A stretch of DNA of 64,000 nt, from assembly GCF_003286085.1 (NCBI RefSeq), contig NW_020825308.1, forward strand, positions 62,001-126,000, in the 5' to 3' direction. Numbering within the stretch: the first letter of the stretch is position 1; the number at the start of each line of letters is the position of its first letter. Below the pieces are notes generated by a model that was not told the DNA's origin, ran no database searches, and worked only from the letters and a program-made list of their open reading frames with translations. The DNA comes from Drosophila persimilis (taxonomy: Eukaryota > Arthropoda > Insecta > Diptera > Drosophilidae). The translations under genes were made by a program, and so were the position numbers. Below are positions 1-11,127 of the stretch, in pieces.

Positions 1-526
1 TATTTGGTGCTAGCTGTGGCTGCTTACTAAGTGGAACAAGTGAGTGGAAAAAACGAATGAGGCAGCGACGCCGGCAGCGCTGCCATCCGTGATTGCGTTG
101 GAACTGGAACTGGTAAAAAGTTCACAGAAACGAATATGTATGTAAAATATTAATTTAAAGCCTCATGACAGGCTTTACTGACTAATTGCAAAAACAAAGA
201 CAGCCTTATGGGAGAAGCATGCAGTGAGAGCGAAAACATTTATTCATCAGCTTGGCTTTCCAGTTGAGTTGGGAGCAGGGCTGCGGCTTAAAGATCGATT
301 GTTAACCATATATAGATGTGTCAGTTCATATAATGAGAACATACCATCTGAATTTTCTGCGTATGCTCCCAGGTTTTCGGTTTTCTCTTCATGAGCCGGC
401 CCAGCAGCATATTTGCCATTTTCGTACAATAAAATAAAAAGGAGTACTTCAAAGAATCTTGTAGAAAATATATTCATCAATGCTCTAAAATTATATGGGA
501 AGAGCTAAGGGTTTTAGTTAGTCAGC

Positions 527-1232
527 ATTATTCAACGGAATATCAAAATTGGGAAATAGTAACGATTTTTCTCTTACGTTTTATTTTTATTTGACCCTCT
601 TCGCTAAAACCTTTTTTAGACTAAATCCAACAAAAGCAATAGTTTAAAATAAACCAGTCAAGTGGAAAATAGATTCATTAATTTTATCAAATTATGTGGG
701 CATAGTTGGGCGTTCTTTCTAGCTAGTAATATTCGACGGAATATCAAAATATAGCAATATGAACGTTTGTTTTGCTTGCCCATTTTCGCTAAAACCTTTT
801 CTTACGCAAAATCCAATAAAAGCAAACATTAAGAATAAGTCAGTTAAGTAGAAAAATGATGCATCAATTTAAAAAATTTAATAATGTAAGCGCAGTTCAG
901 GTGAAAGATATAGTGTTTTTTTTTTAAGTTCAGAGGAAAGCTGGCATGAGTCTACAAGAACAATTTACAATCGTTAATATTTTCCGACATTTACCTCAAG
1001 TAGTTCAACTATTTAAATAGATGCGGCTTAAGTGAGCTAAGTTCGGTTTTTCATCATACGAGACGCAATATTGTTGTTGAGGAACCGAAATTGAGGCAAA
1101 CAAATCAAAGTCTAGTATTTAAAATAAGCCAGTCAAGTAGAAAATAGATTTATCAATTGGATAAAATTATGTGGGCAGGGCTGAGAGATCTAGAAAGCTA
1201 GTAATATTCCACGGAATATACAAATCGGGGAA
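527..1232. repeat. Degenerate ~200-bp repeat, about three copies
   Basis: The word TTCNACGGAATAT recurs at 531, 732 and 1207. Each copy is linked to the words CAGTCAAGTRGAAAATAGATT and TCGCTAAAACCTTTT in a similar order. The first two copies are about 201 bp apart and the third is further off. I read this as a decayed tandem or mobile repeat and cannot name the family. Confidence 0.6.
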
Positions 1233-1378
1233 TATATAACTTGAATTCGACAGTATATTTACCATATTTTGTTTAAATGAAACGGTATATTACGGTATAT
1301 TTCTGAGGGTCGGACGGTATATTTTATCGACAAGTCACACTGGTCACTCTGCAATTCACACTAGTGATGTAAATTTGA

Positions 1379-1490
1379 ATGAAAACATCGATGTCGATGT
1401 CCATCGATGTTGTCAAAATCAAACATCGATGTTGGATTGATACATCGGATTTATTCTTCGATGCATCGATGTATGACCGATGTTTCAAAA
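1379..1490. repeat. ATCGATGT-rich cluster (left)
   Basis: The palindromic word ACATCGATGT and close variants are packed several times into about 110 bp, including CATCGATGT, TCGATGTCCATCGATG and TTCGATGCATCGATGT. A matching cluster lies about 460 bp to the right. The 8-bp core resembles the DRE element (TATCGATA) but has G in place of the first or last A/T. It could be a repeat-family terminus or a protein-binding array. Confidence 0.6.
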
Positions 1491-1947
1491 CTTTCCCATT
1501 TGATTATAAAACCGAATATTCAACAAAGGAAAAATTAAACTTGAGCTTTCATAGCAGAGTTTTACATATCATAGGACTAAACGAAACAATATTTAACATA
1601 AAAGAAATGATTATGCTTTCATAGCAGTCTTTTACATATCACTGTAGATATAATCAGAGATAACTAATATTTCAAATAAGTACTATTTGTCAATGCTTTC
1701 CAAAAACCAAAATGCGGCTTAGTCGCACAGGTGAAAGTCTATTACGTTTTCGACTTAATATGTTAGCAGCCGCTGAGTACACCCGTTCAAAATACACCCA
1801 GAAGATGCCATTAACGTAAAAATTGCATTGCAATTTTGTATAAATTAGGATAGGTACTTTTCACACCGTCCCAAAAACACGAAGGATTGCTTTCAAATGA
1901 GGCAGGCATTGCTGTGTTTGCTGCTTACAAATTTGAAACTAATCGGT

Positions 1948-2075
1948 CGATGTTTTGCAAAACATCGATACATCACTCAACATCGGTAGCAGCAAAAACA
2001 TCGGAAAACATCAGTAAACATCGGCAGAAAAACATCGATGCTCGATGCATCGATGTTTTTTTACATCACTACTGC
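1948..2075. repeat. ATCGATGT-rich cluster (right)
   Basis: AAACATCG-type words recur at least seven times in about 125 bp, ending in CATCGATGCTCGATGCATCGATG. The cluster ends about 55 bp before the inferred start codon of the DDAH-like gene, so it sits in the proximal promoter or leader of that gene. It matches the left cluster in word content, mostly in the same orientation. Confidence 0.6.
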
Positions 2076-2129
2076 CGACCTCTGTTGTGAAGGGCTGGGA
2101 AGGCCACTGGTGGCCAAACACCGCGAAAC

Positions 2130-3421
2130 ATGTCACCGAAATACACGCACGCGATTGTGGCCAGGTGAGTGGAGTACAGGTCACGCTGCAGCCACCGCTG
2201 CAGATCCTGTTTCAAAAGCCTTTGAATGGAGGGTGCCTATCACAGGGAATTAGGTCATGCACTGTCCATAATTCATGTGTACACTTGATTGGTTGGGTGG
2301 GGCATAGGATGGGCATCCAATTCCCAGCTACCCCACCACCACATCAGCCACTCAAATACACACACAGCCGTGGGTGGGGCGTTAATTAATTATTTTGTTG
2401 AATGGTAGTTTATCTCGCACATTTCTTCCCGCCTTTGTCAATCAGAATCTCGGAGGCTCTACTCGAGAGCGGGCCTTTCGACCTGAAATTGGCTAAACGA
2501 CAGCACGAACAATACTGCACTCTGCTGCGGGATATTGGCCTGGATGTGATTGAACTGCCGCCCGACGACATGCTACCGGAGGGCGTATTCGTCGAGAACT
2601 GTGCGGTGATCTGCAATGGAGTGGCCCTCATATGCCGATCGAATAACCCGAAGCGTCGACGCGAGGCAGCCAGCATGGCCATTATTCTAAAGAAAGAGCT
2701 TGATATTCCCGTCATAGAAATGGAAGACCCTCATGCCCGACTGGATGGCGGGGATGTGCTCTTCACGGGTAAGCCTATTCACCTTCGCTATATGTACAAA
2801 CGAACATAAATCTCATACAGAATATTCCCACAACTAGGACGAGAGTTTTTCATTGGCATATCTGGGTCTACCAACGAAGAAGGTGCGCGAGCCGTGGCAA
2901 TGGCATATCCCGAGTACCCAGTCACACCAATTCGGGTGAGTTTAACCACGGATATCGAGTCGAAACGCTGCGAGTTTCATGCACAACTCATCGCTTTTTC
3001 TGTCCACTAGGTAAATGGATCAAAACGTTTAAAATACTACGTCACCATGGCCGGGCCGGATGTTCTGTGTGTAAGCAAGAGTGCACCGTGCCAGGAGATC
3101 GTGAAGCGGATGGAGCGAGAAGCTAGCTTCACTTACCAGAAGCTAACACTGCCCGAGGAGACTGCGGCGAATATGTTGTACATAAATGGAACCATTGTCC
3201 ACAGATCCCCAACGGAAATTCCAGATGCATACAAGGTGCACAGAAACATACATATATTAAATTCGGTCGATTTCTACTTCCTGATTTTGTTGCAGACTTT
3301 GAAGGAGAAAATTGACATTCCAACACGCAACATAAACATAAGCGAATTTAGTCAGTACTCCAGTGGGTTGACCTCTTCCTGCCTCTTGCTGCGACGCTGG
3401 AAGTCCATACGCAGCATCTAA
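2130..3421 (+). CDS. CG1764: DDAH-like protein (dimethylargininase family), probably inactive
   Basis: This is a dimethylarginine dimethylaminohydrolase-fold protein of 268 residues. Five exons join in frame: 2130-2164, 2446-2768, 2838-2935, 3011-3235 and 3296-3421, all with GT-AG introns. The first exon encodes only MSPKYTHAIVAR and is easily missed: a downstream ATG at 2402 falls inside the intron, and using the AG at 2444-2445 restores the family start. Family landmarks are VFVEN (near residue 70), LDGGDVLFTGREFF (near 112-125), MAGP (near 165) and GLTSSCLLL near the C-terminus. DDAH normally cleaves methylated arginines, so controlling nitric oxide synthase. Here the catalytic His and Cys positions look replaced (see findings), so hydrolase activity is doubtful. 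The symbol is assigned by homology from memory. Confidence 0.85.
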
Positions 3422-4872
3422 GGAAAGTGGAGTATAGTATCATAACCCCTACAAATTGCCATCAGAAACACGCACAGCGCTATGTCACCATAGACAATGG
3501 TGGCATCTATCAGCAATATCGTATTATAATTTACACATTTCTTGTTATTATTATTGTTCTAAACCTAAGATAAAATATTTAATATTGATTTAAGCGAACA
3601 TCCCGATGGTCGCCTCAACGGCTATGACAATTGGGGTGGTGTTTTTACGCCCTTTAGCATTGTTGTCGAATCATTTAATTCGTTATAGAACACATCATCA
3701 TCAGCATAATCAGCATCACATATTATGTGTGCACTCGAGTAAAAACCAAAACCATCATGAGATAATAACTTGTTCCAATATGCTCCCTATCTACGGATTC
3801 CTAGATGAATCCAGAAATCAAACTGAAAATAACTTATAATAACTAATCGAATTGATACATATGTATGTATATGTGTGTTTTCTTAACAAGAAGTTGTTAA
3901 GAAGTAGTTGTATTCCATCAGTCCTCAAAATAAATGCCAACATTTGTAATCTCTTTAATAACTTTAAGCCGATGTCTATCTATGACGATATTTCATAAGC
4001 AATGTTGAACGGATACCAAGCTACCAGGAGATGGCTGCCAAAAGAGAGATAAGGATGTTTCTTCCTGCAATGAATAATCGATCTGGGCTTGCTTGATAGA
4101 TGATGAGTACGCCTATTTATCGTCAGATAAAATACATTGCATCCGCATGGGTGGTCATCTGTAGGCTCGTTAGATCTATGTCTATGCATATGCTGTCTCC
4201 CATCCAAATACAATTCAAGGACGCATGGCATTCGAGTGTGAACATTTAATTTATTTATGTGTAAATATGATTTTAGTGTAGGTTTAAATGAATTCTGTTT
4301 TACCAAAGGCTTAAAGTCTAAGCATATCGAATGAGGAAGGGTGGGGAGAGGAAGGGAAGGCTTCGATGATTCATGACATGCAAATATTCTATTTGAATAA
4401 TGAAATAATCTCATGGTGAGGTGAAACAAAAAGATGTGGGCAATCGAAAGTCAATAGTTATAATAAATAGTGGTTGGGTTGGTGGGTTGGCGGGGTCTTT
4501 TCCTATAATTACAAGTTCATGTGGCTGGCACGGCCGATCACAAATGCAGATGTGTCGGTTGGGGGTTGGGAGTTGGGGGGCCTGATGATGCGCAGCCATA
4601 CATAGAGTGCCAGTGTGTCTGCGGATGCGGTGAAAGTATCATGGGTTCAAACTTAGGTTATAATGACGAAAAGAATACTTTGGCATTGGCACTTGGAAGC
4701 ATCCGGCCAAGCACGGCGGGAGACGGAATGGGGACTGTGTTCGGGGCGCGGTGTATATTTTCTGTATATACATATATGACTATGAGCTAAGTAGGTCAAA
4801 GGAGGTTGGGGGTTGGGGCTTGAACTGAGGCTACGGTACGGTACGGTGCGGTGCTGTGTGCCAGCCCACGAG
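3422..4872. other. Tail-to-tail spacer between DDAH-like and ADGRA genes
   Basis: This region holds the 3' UTRs of two convergent genes. An AATAAA at 3929-3934 on the + strand could end the DDAH-like transcript. The right part is GT- and TGGG-rich, with GGTTGGG words around 4560-4815. Short open frames here resemble no known family. I see no RNA gene. Confidence 0.5.
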
Positions 4873-7800
4873 CTAACTAGGATAGCCTCTGGGTTCGTTG
4901 CTGGCCCTGGGATCGATGTACGAAATCACGCTACTCTGGCTACTGTCATCTTCGATTGTTTCGTTGAGATTTTCGTGCGATTTGCTGTTGCTGCTCGCTA
5001 GGATCTCACTATTCGGCTCTGCAGATGTGGCTGGCATTCGCTCTGGCTCCGCTTCCGTTTCCACCTCTCGCTCTTTCTGAATCTGAACCTGACTCTTTCT
5101 CTCCCTGCACCTCTCTCTCTCACGATCGAATCTCTCGTTCGAGTCTTTGTCCTGCCTGTTGCGCAGGGGACTACGACACTTGATGGCCTCGTACAGCTCA
5201 TCGATGGATGTGTCCTGGTCGGGGTCGAGGTGGTGGAGCTCCTGATCTGCGCTACCGGGTCGGTCTCCGCTGGCCGCCACAAACTCATCATCGAACTCGT
5301 TGAGCACATCGACATCGGCGTCGCTGGCATTAGACGACTGGTAGCAGCGGAAGTCGTCCGTCAGGGTGAGGTTGAGGTCGTTGTCCGCCTGGGGGGCGTA
5401 CAGGCCATGGCTGCGGATGCTAATCTCCGAGTTCTGGTAGTTCAGGTCGCTCTCGTTCGTGGGGCTGGCCGAGAGCAGGCGGCTGTCGTCCTCTGCCCCC
5501 TGATGCCCGGCCGCGGCCGAGGCCGCCTTTAGTTGGCTGAGATTGCTACTGGAGCAGGAGTATACTTGTCGATGCTGCTCCTGCAGAGAGCCGGAGCCAT
5601 TCTCTATAGGAAAATGACTCGGCTCCTCCTGCGCATTGCCCGATGATCCCGCCCCACTGGGGTCTCCTGCGGATCCGCCTCCTCCCCCTCCACTTGCTCT
5701 GAGCATCTCGCTGATGTTGTTGAGCGACTTGGACTGCTGCTGCTGGCTGAAGCGAATGAGGACGCTGGGGAAGTCGTCGTCCAGCTGGATGCTATTGCTC
5801 GTGGTCACTTGCAGCGAGTTGGACACGTAAATCTCATACTTCTGTAGCAGTGGCTCTTCCTGACCGGTGTCTGGCAGGCCCAGGCTGTTCATTGCCTCCA
5901 GGCTCGGCTGTTTCATCGGAGTCATCGGAGTCGAGCGGATGGACTGGGACTGGGACTGCGATTGGGACTGGGACTGGGACTGGGACTGAGCCTGTACGTG
6001 GCCGCGCTGCCGGAACAGGCTGTTCATTGTGCTGGGCGTCTGCACAGTGTTGGCATAGAGCGGAGCATGCTCATCCAAGGAGCTGGCATCGTCGCCTTCG
6101 GCCTCTTCCTCGTCGACCTCATCCTCCTCGTCGTCGTCGTCCTGCTCGTGCAGCGTTTCGTCAAGCAGCGAAGGCGTTCGAGTGCGGGTGTTGCGGCCAT
6201 TCGCCCTCAGCTTGATCACCTCGTGCTGGGGCGTCAGCGTCTCCGGGATGTTGGTGTAGATGTTGGCCTGCATAATCTGCATCTTGGCGGAGGAGGCGGA
6301 CGCGGGGACGAAGCGCTTAAACTGCAGCCCCTCCCCCTGTACCTGTGCCGAAGCGCTGGCGCAACCACTCTCCTTCCCCCGGGTCAGGTGCATCCCGGCC
6401 GCTGAGGCACTGGGGCCCGGTGCTGGCGATTTGTAGTGCAGGTTTGTGTTGTTCACCTTTGTTCCCCCGGCCAGCAAGGTCATGGCATTGTGGTGGCGAC
6501 TGTACAGTTGCTCCGAGCTGGCGTCGCTCAGGCTTTGATGGCTCTGGAGTTGCATCTGAGGCATGGTCTGGCGCTGCAGCTCGAAGTTGTTGCGCTTCGC
6601 CAGTCGCTTCTGTTTCTTGAAGAACTTCCGGGCCACGTTGATTTGGTTGGGATTGTAAAAGATCTCCGCCGAGGGGATGAGGTCGTGACTGGAGCCGTGG
6701 AGGAGCGCGTTTAGGCTGTGTGGGGCAGCTGCGGCTCCACCTGCGCCCACCATTCCCACTCCTGTTCCTCCCGACACTCCTGCCCCGACGCCTTGCTGGC
6801 TGTTGGTGTTGTTAATGATGGTCACTCCGGTCACGCCCAGCAGCTGCTCCTGCTGACTGCGCGTCTGACTCCGTGTCTGGCTACGCATGCTGCGTGAGCA
6901 CTGGCTGTTGGAGCGGGATCCGGCCGAGTTGTTGGCGTCATACAGGCTGCCCCCTCCCGGGTTGGCCTTGTAGGCAACAATCGGGGCGCCGCCGGCACTG
7001 AGGCCGAGGCCGAGGCCAGGGCCTTGGCCATTGCCATGATGCGCGGATCTGGCCTGGCTCCCGTTATTGTAGGTGACCATCTTGGTGGGCTTGGCTCGCC
7101 TGGCGCGGTGCTGGGACCAGGCCTGGCGGGCATCGTTCCGGCTAAGGTTGTAGAAGAGCAGCAGGAAGAGGCCCAGGCAGGAGGAGCATCCGGCGAAGCT
7201 GAGCACAAAGATCTGCCTGCCGTTGTTCACGTAGAAGGCGGCCGAAAGCCAGACGCCGGCGAAGAGGACCAGGAATATGAAGTGCCCCCGCAGGTGCGAC
7301 ATGTTGGAGCGCTCGAAGTCGTCGACGATGCTGCTCAGCGGGTTGCTCAACGTGCTGTACTGCTCTTGCAGGTGATCTTGCAGCTGCAGACTGCTGGCCT
7401 CCTTGCGGGCGGCTGCGGCTGAGGCGGCGGTGGCAGTGGCGGCGCCGGTGGCACTACCATTGGCATCCAGCCAGTCCAGATCAATGTGTTCCGTGGCCTG
7501 GGTGTTGTTGTCCGAGTACTGGCGATGGTGTTTCTGCTGCTGCTGCAGCTGGAGCACGTTGACCTCCTGCTGGTTCAGCTGGTAGTAGATGCACAGGGAC
7601 AGGATGGCGCTAAAGATCACTAGGATTCCGGCCGGCACGACCACGGCATTTAGGGTGGTGGCGCTATGGAGGAAGCAGTAGTTGTAGGCGGCGTACTCGG
7701 CTATATTGACGGCACTGCTGATGCCACAGATGAGCAGGGCGATGCCCCACCCCACGAGGTAGATGCCCAAAATGGGCTTCCTTTGCTGCTCTCTGTCGCG

Positions 7801-10598
7801 GTCGCGCTGCAGCTCCGTCTCCTGGCTCATCCGGCCCTGACTGGCGGAGGTGGACTTGGTCAGACGCTTGTACATGCTACTGAGGCTCACGCACACCCAC
7901 AGCAGCACGCAGAGGCTGAGGTAGTGCATCAGCAGGCCGAAGAGGCGGCACTGCGTCTGGCTGGCGGTCTGGAAAATGCCCAGCACGAAGGTGAGGGCGA
8001 GCACGGCCACAGCCAGCCAAGTGTTGACCAGGGCGTGCCGCTGCACACGGTTCATGCGTATGGAGAACCCGAATACGACGAACGTGACGATGTTGACGGC
8101 GCAGCATGCAAAGAGCAGGGCGCATCCCGCATATATGGCCATCGGCGGGTGGTGGAAGCGGGCACCCGCCTCTTCACTGCGGTAGTCATTAAGATGCGCG
8201 CTGCGCTGAAGCAGCCCGAAGTACCCAGTGCGGCTGCAGCTGAACATGACCAGGGTGAGGTGCTGGTAGTGTTGCTGGCACACCTGCGGATTCCACTTTT
8301 GCTCGGTGGCGTCCCACCACGCCGGCTGAGGCGCGCTCAGCTCGTGGTGGTATGGATGGGCGCGCAGCATGATCGTGACCCTCTGCTGGTACACATCCTC
8401 CTTCCCGTTATCATTCAGACCGAGATCGTGATCGAGATCAAGCTCGGGCATGGGCGTTTGAAGTTCGAGGGACTGTCCTTCGTTGCTGTACGCCAGGGCT
8501 CCGATGACAGCCGAGGAAAGGGTCTCGTTAAAAGCGCCGCCCAGGTTGGGCAGCAGCTTGGCGTTCCTGTGTAGCGAGATCATGATTCGCAGGCTCTTGG
8601 AGCTGGCAGTGGAGCTGGCGGAGAAGGAGCTGTTCCCGATCACGTTGTAAGGCAGCTGGATGGCGGCGTCGATGTCGCCGTGCTCATACATGGGTATCGT
8701 GTCGTTGGAGCTGTTGCACTGGAAGCCGCGCGGACTCTCCTCCAGCCACACACAAGAGAGGCTGAAGAACGAGTCGAGGCTGATGTTGAAGAACTCCACG
8801 AAAATGTTGCGCTGCTGCACGCCCCTCCATGAAGGCAGTGCCTCCGGCAGCAGGTCTCTGGGTTGCGCGCTGCCCTGGGACAGGGCCAGGCGCATGGCCG
8901 AGGACTCCACGACGTAAAGCAGCCGCAAGCCCGTGCCCTGCTCCGCCTGTGCCTCGCGGAACAGGCGAAAGGGAAGATTTAGCAGCTGCGAGACAATGTC
9001 GAGGAGCAGATGGCTAATCTCCTGTTGTTGGGACACCTCCACCTGATCCAAGTACTTGACCAACGTGCGCGCTATGTACTCCAGGTCCATGGAGTCCCGG
9101 ATCTTGTTGAGCTGCGTCTGCATTTGGGTGAAGTTGTGCAGGCGGCGGGCGATTTCCACTGCGTTCTGTCCCTTAGTTAGCGTCAGGTTTACCTTGGCAA
9201 ACTGCTCCAGGATGCGCGTGGTCTCGCTTACGTAGACGCAACTGTCCGTGTTTAGGTTGAGCCACTCGCCCTCGGGGCTGCACTCGTAGGATGCGCGTCG
9301 GTGCTGCGACACATCGGTGGGCTCCTCCACGCACTCTTGCAGCACGGTCTCGCCCCGCATGGTGCGGGGCCAGTGATAGGTCCCCTTGTTGGTGTGCACC
9401 ACCTTGGCCTCGCAGTAGAGTGTGCCTTTGGCCACCACATGGAGGACGATGGACTGAGAGAGATTGGCCTGCTGGGAGCGCAGGGTACAGTCCCACATAC
9501 CCGTGTGGTTCTGGGTGAGGCTGGCGATGCGGAGGATAGACTTGAGGATGCCCGAGTCGGTGGAGTGGCGTGTGTCTAGGTTAACATTGTGGAACACCTT
9601 GGTTGGGTCACGATAGACGATGTCTTCGGTGGAGTTGTTCACCCGAATTCTGTCCGACCAGCCCCAGAAGACATACGCTCGCGTGGGCAGATCCTCGGAC
9701 TCGCGCGGCGCTCCAATGGCCACCCGGGGCGCAAAACACTTCAGCTGCAGCTCGTCGCCCTCGAAAGCCACCTGGTTTTGACTCGGTACCAGTTCCAGTA
9801 GCGACTGCGGCAACGTTTCGCAGTGGAAGTCGATCCCCACCTTCAGTTTCTTCAGCGGCATGCCTCGGAAGTTGATGGGGGACTCGCACTTGGGAGCGGG
9901 GATGAGACGGACGTCCCGGGCATTCGACCAAGCAATTAGCCAAATCAAGCCACAGTCGCAGGCCAACGGGTTGCTGGATATATCTCTGTGCGGATCAAGT
10001 AAATAATTGTAAGGAAATATATAGGAAATACAGGACTTGACCAGGACACTTACAGCTGTTTAAGCTTGGGCATCTGCTCGAAGGCTCCCTCGTAGATGTG
10101 ACTGATCGAATTATTGGCCAATTTGAGTTTCTCCACTAACGGCAGGCTGTCGCCAAAGGTGTCCTTGTCCAGTTCGGTAAGGAGGTTCGAGGATAAGTCC
10201 AGACGCCTAAGTTCTGTAAAGTTCCTGAAGTCATCTTCGGTGATGTGGGAAATCAGGTTTTTACTGCTATTGCTGCAAGACAAGATATTGGTTAATAACA
10301 ATTATGGTTAGCAGGGCCTTGTGGCCAAAGGATTCACTTACATGCTGACTATGTTGTGCATTTCTTCGCCAAAATCTAGATCTCTCCAACTGACAATTTG
10401 CTGATCCTCGCATCGCACGCGCAGGTTGTGTATGTTTTCCGGGCTGTTCTTGCAACTGCATTTCTTGGGACACATTGTGACCTGGGCCTGGGCCACAAGA
10501 GGCTGCGACGGCAGCGAGAAGAATATGGCGACAAGGGGCCACAGCAGGAAGAGGAGTGCGCTTCGAGCACACCCCTCTGGGTTTGTGTTGGCGCTCAT
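4873..10598 (-). CDS. CG15744: Adhesion GPCR, ADGRA (GPR124/125) type
   Basis: A long cell-surface receptor of 1862 residues in three exons: 10598-10342, 10272-10054 and 9985-4873. Order of parts: signal peptide (hydrophobic [13 protein letters not shown]), LRR N-cap with CPKKCSC (about 42-50), leucine-rich repeats (about 75-160), LRR C-cap (CDCGL near 165), an Ig-like domain (to about 330), a hormone-receptor domain (CEAKVV to TDSC, about 345-410), a GAIN-like region, and seven membrane segments (about 773-1110). A very long cytoplasmic tail (about 1110-1862) follows, with Gly-, Gln-, Ser- and acid-rich tracts including a run of about nine Gln-Ser pairs. The LRR-Ig-HormR order is typical of ADGRA. 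Vertebrate members assist Wnt7 and planar polarity signalling; the fly role is not evident here. The last exon alone carries over 90% of the protein. Confidence 0.9.
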
Positions 10599-11127
10599 TA
10601 GAATGGCTTACATCCTGGGCACAACACACAAACATTTAATTGATAATTTAAGTTAGCAACAAATGCATAACAAACAAAAACACATCCCAGTTTACAATAA
10701 ATTAGCCAGTGTTGCTCTACGGCTAAATGTTCTATATCGCTAAAAGTGGCGATGGCAAACTAACGATAGTTGTACCGATATATTATTTAACTTTTGCTAT
10801 CCGTCTTAATAGTAAACTATCGATTTTTATGAAACTAAATTAATCAACAAATATATAGGCAAAATTAATTGCCTAATTTTTGCATTCGGAAGCAAGAGTT
10901 TTATACATTGGTAATTCATAATAATATCTTCTGGAAATCAAAATGAAATATTTTCGATTGACCAGAGCTGTCACCCATTCGAATTAATGTCAATTGTGGG
11001 GTACACACTGGTGCCATTTGATGTAGTGCAAACATTGTTGCAATATTGTTTTTATAAATTGACGTGTCAGAACTTAATGAAGAAAAAAAGTTCTGCTTTT
11101 AAACCTATTTATTGAGGTATAAAGTGG
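10599..11127. promoter_or_regulatory. Divergent promoter region, ADGRA / p115
   Basis: These 529 bp separate the start codons of two divergent genes. A near-perfect DRE (TATCGATT) lies at 10818-10825, with related CGATA words at 10770 and 10790. DREF sites mark many housekeeping promoters in flies and would suit p115. No TATA box is obvious. Exact start sites cannot be fixed from sequence. Confidence 0.5.

Larger units (their letters stand above)
1..2129. other. Non-coding upstream region with degenerate repeats
   Basis: No convincing gene is seen. The stretch is AT-rich and holds a degenerate dispersed repeat (about 527-1230) and two clusters of the ATCGATGT word (1379-1490 and 1948-2075), listed separately. 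Open frames here are short and show no family resemblance. The right end must hold the promoter and 5' leader of the DDAH-like gene that starts at 2130. Confidence 0.6.

Noticed and set aside
2402-2445. ATG at 2402 as the start of the DDAH-like protein
   Set aside because: The residues before ISEALLE do not fit the family. A splice acceptor at 2444-2445 and an upstream exon with YTHAIVAR restore the expected start.
7666-8574. A 302-codon + strand frame opposite the adhesion GPCR
   Set aside because: Shadow frame of the seven-helix region; no family resemblance.
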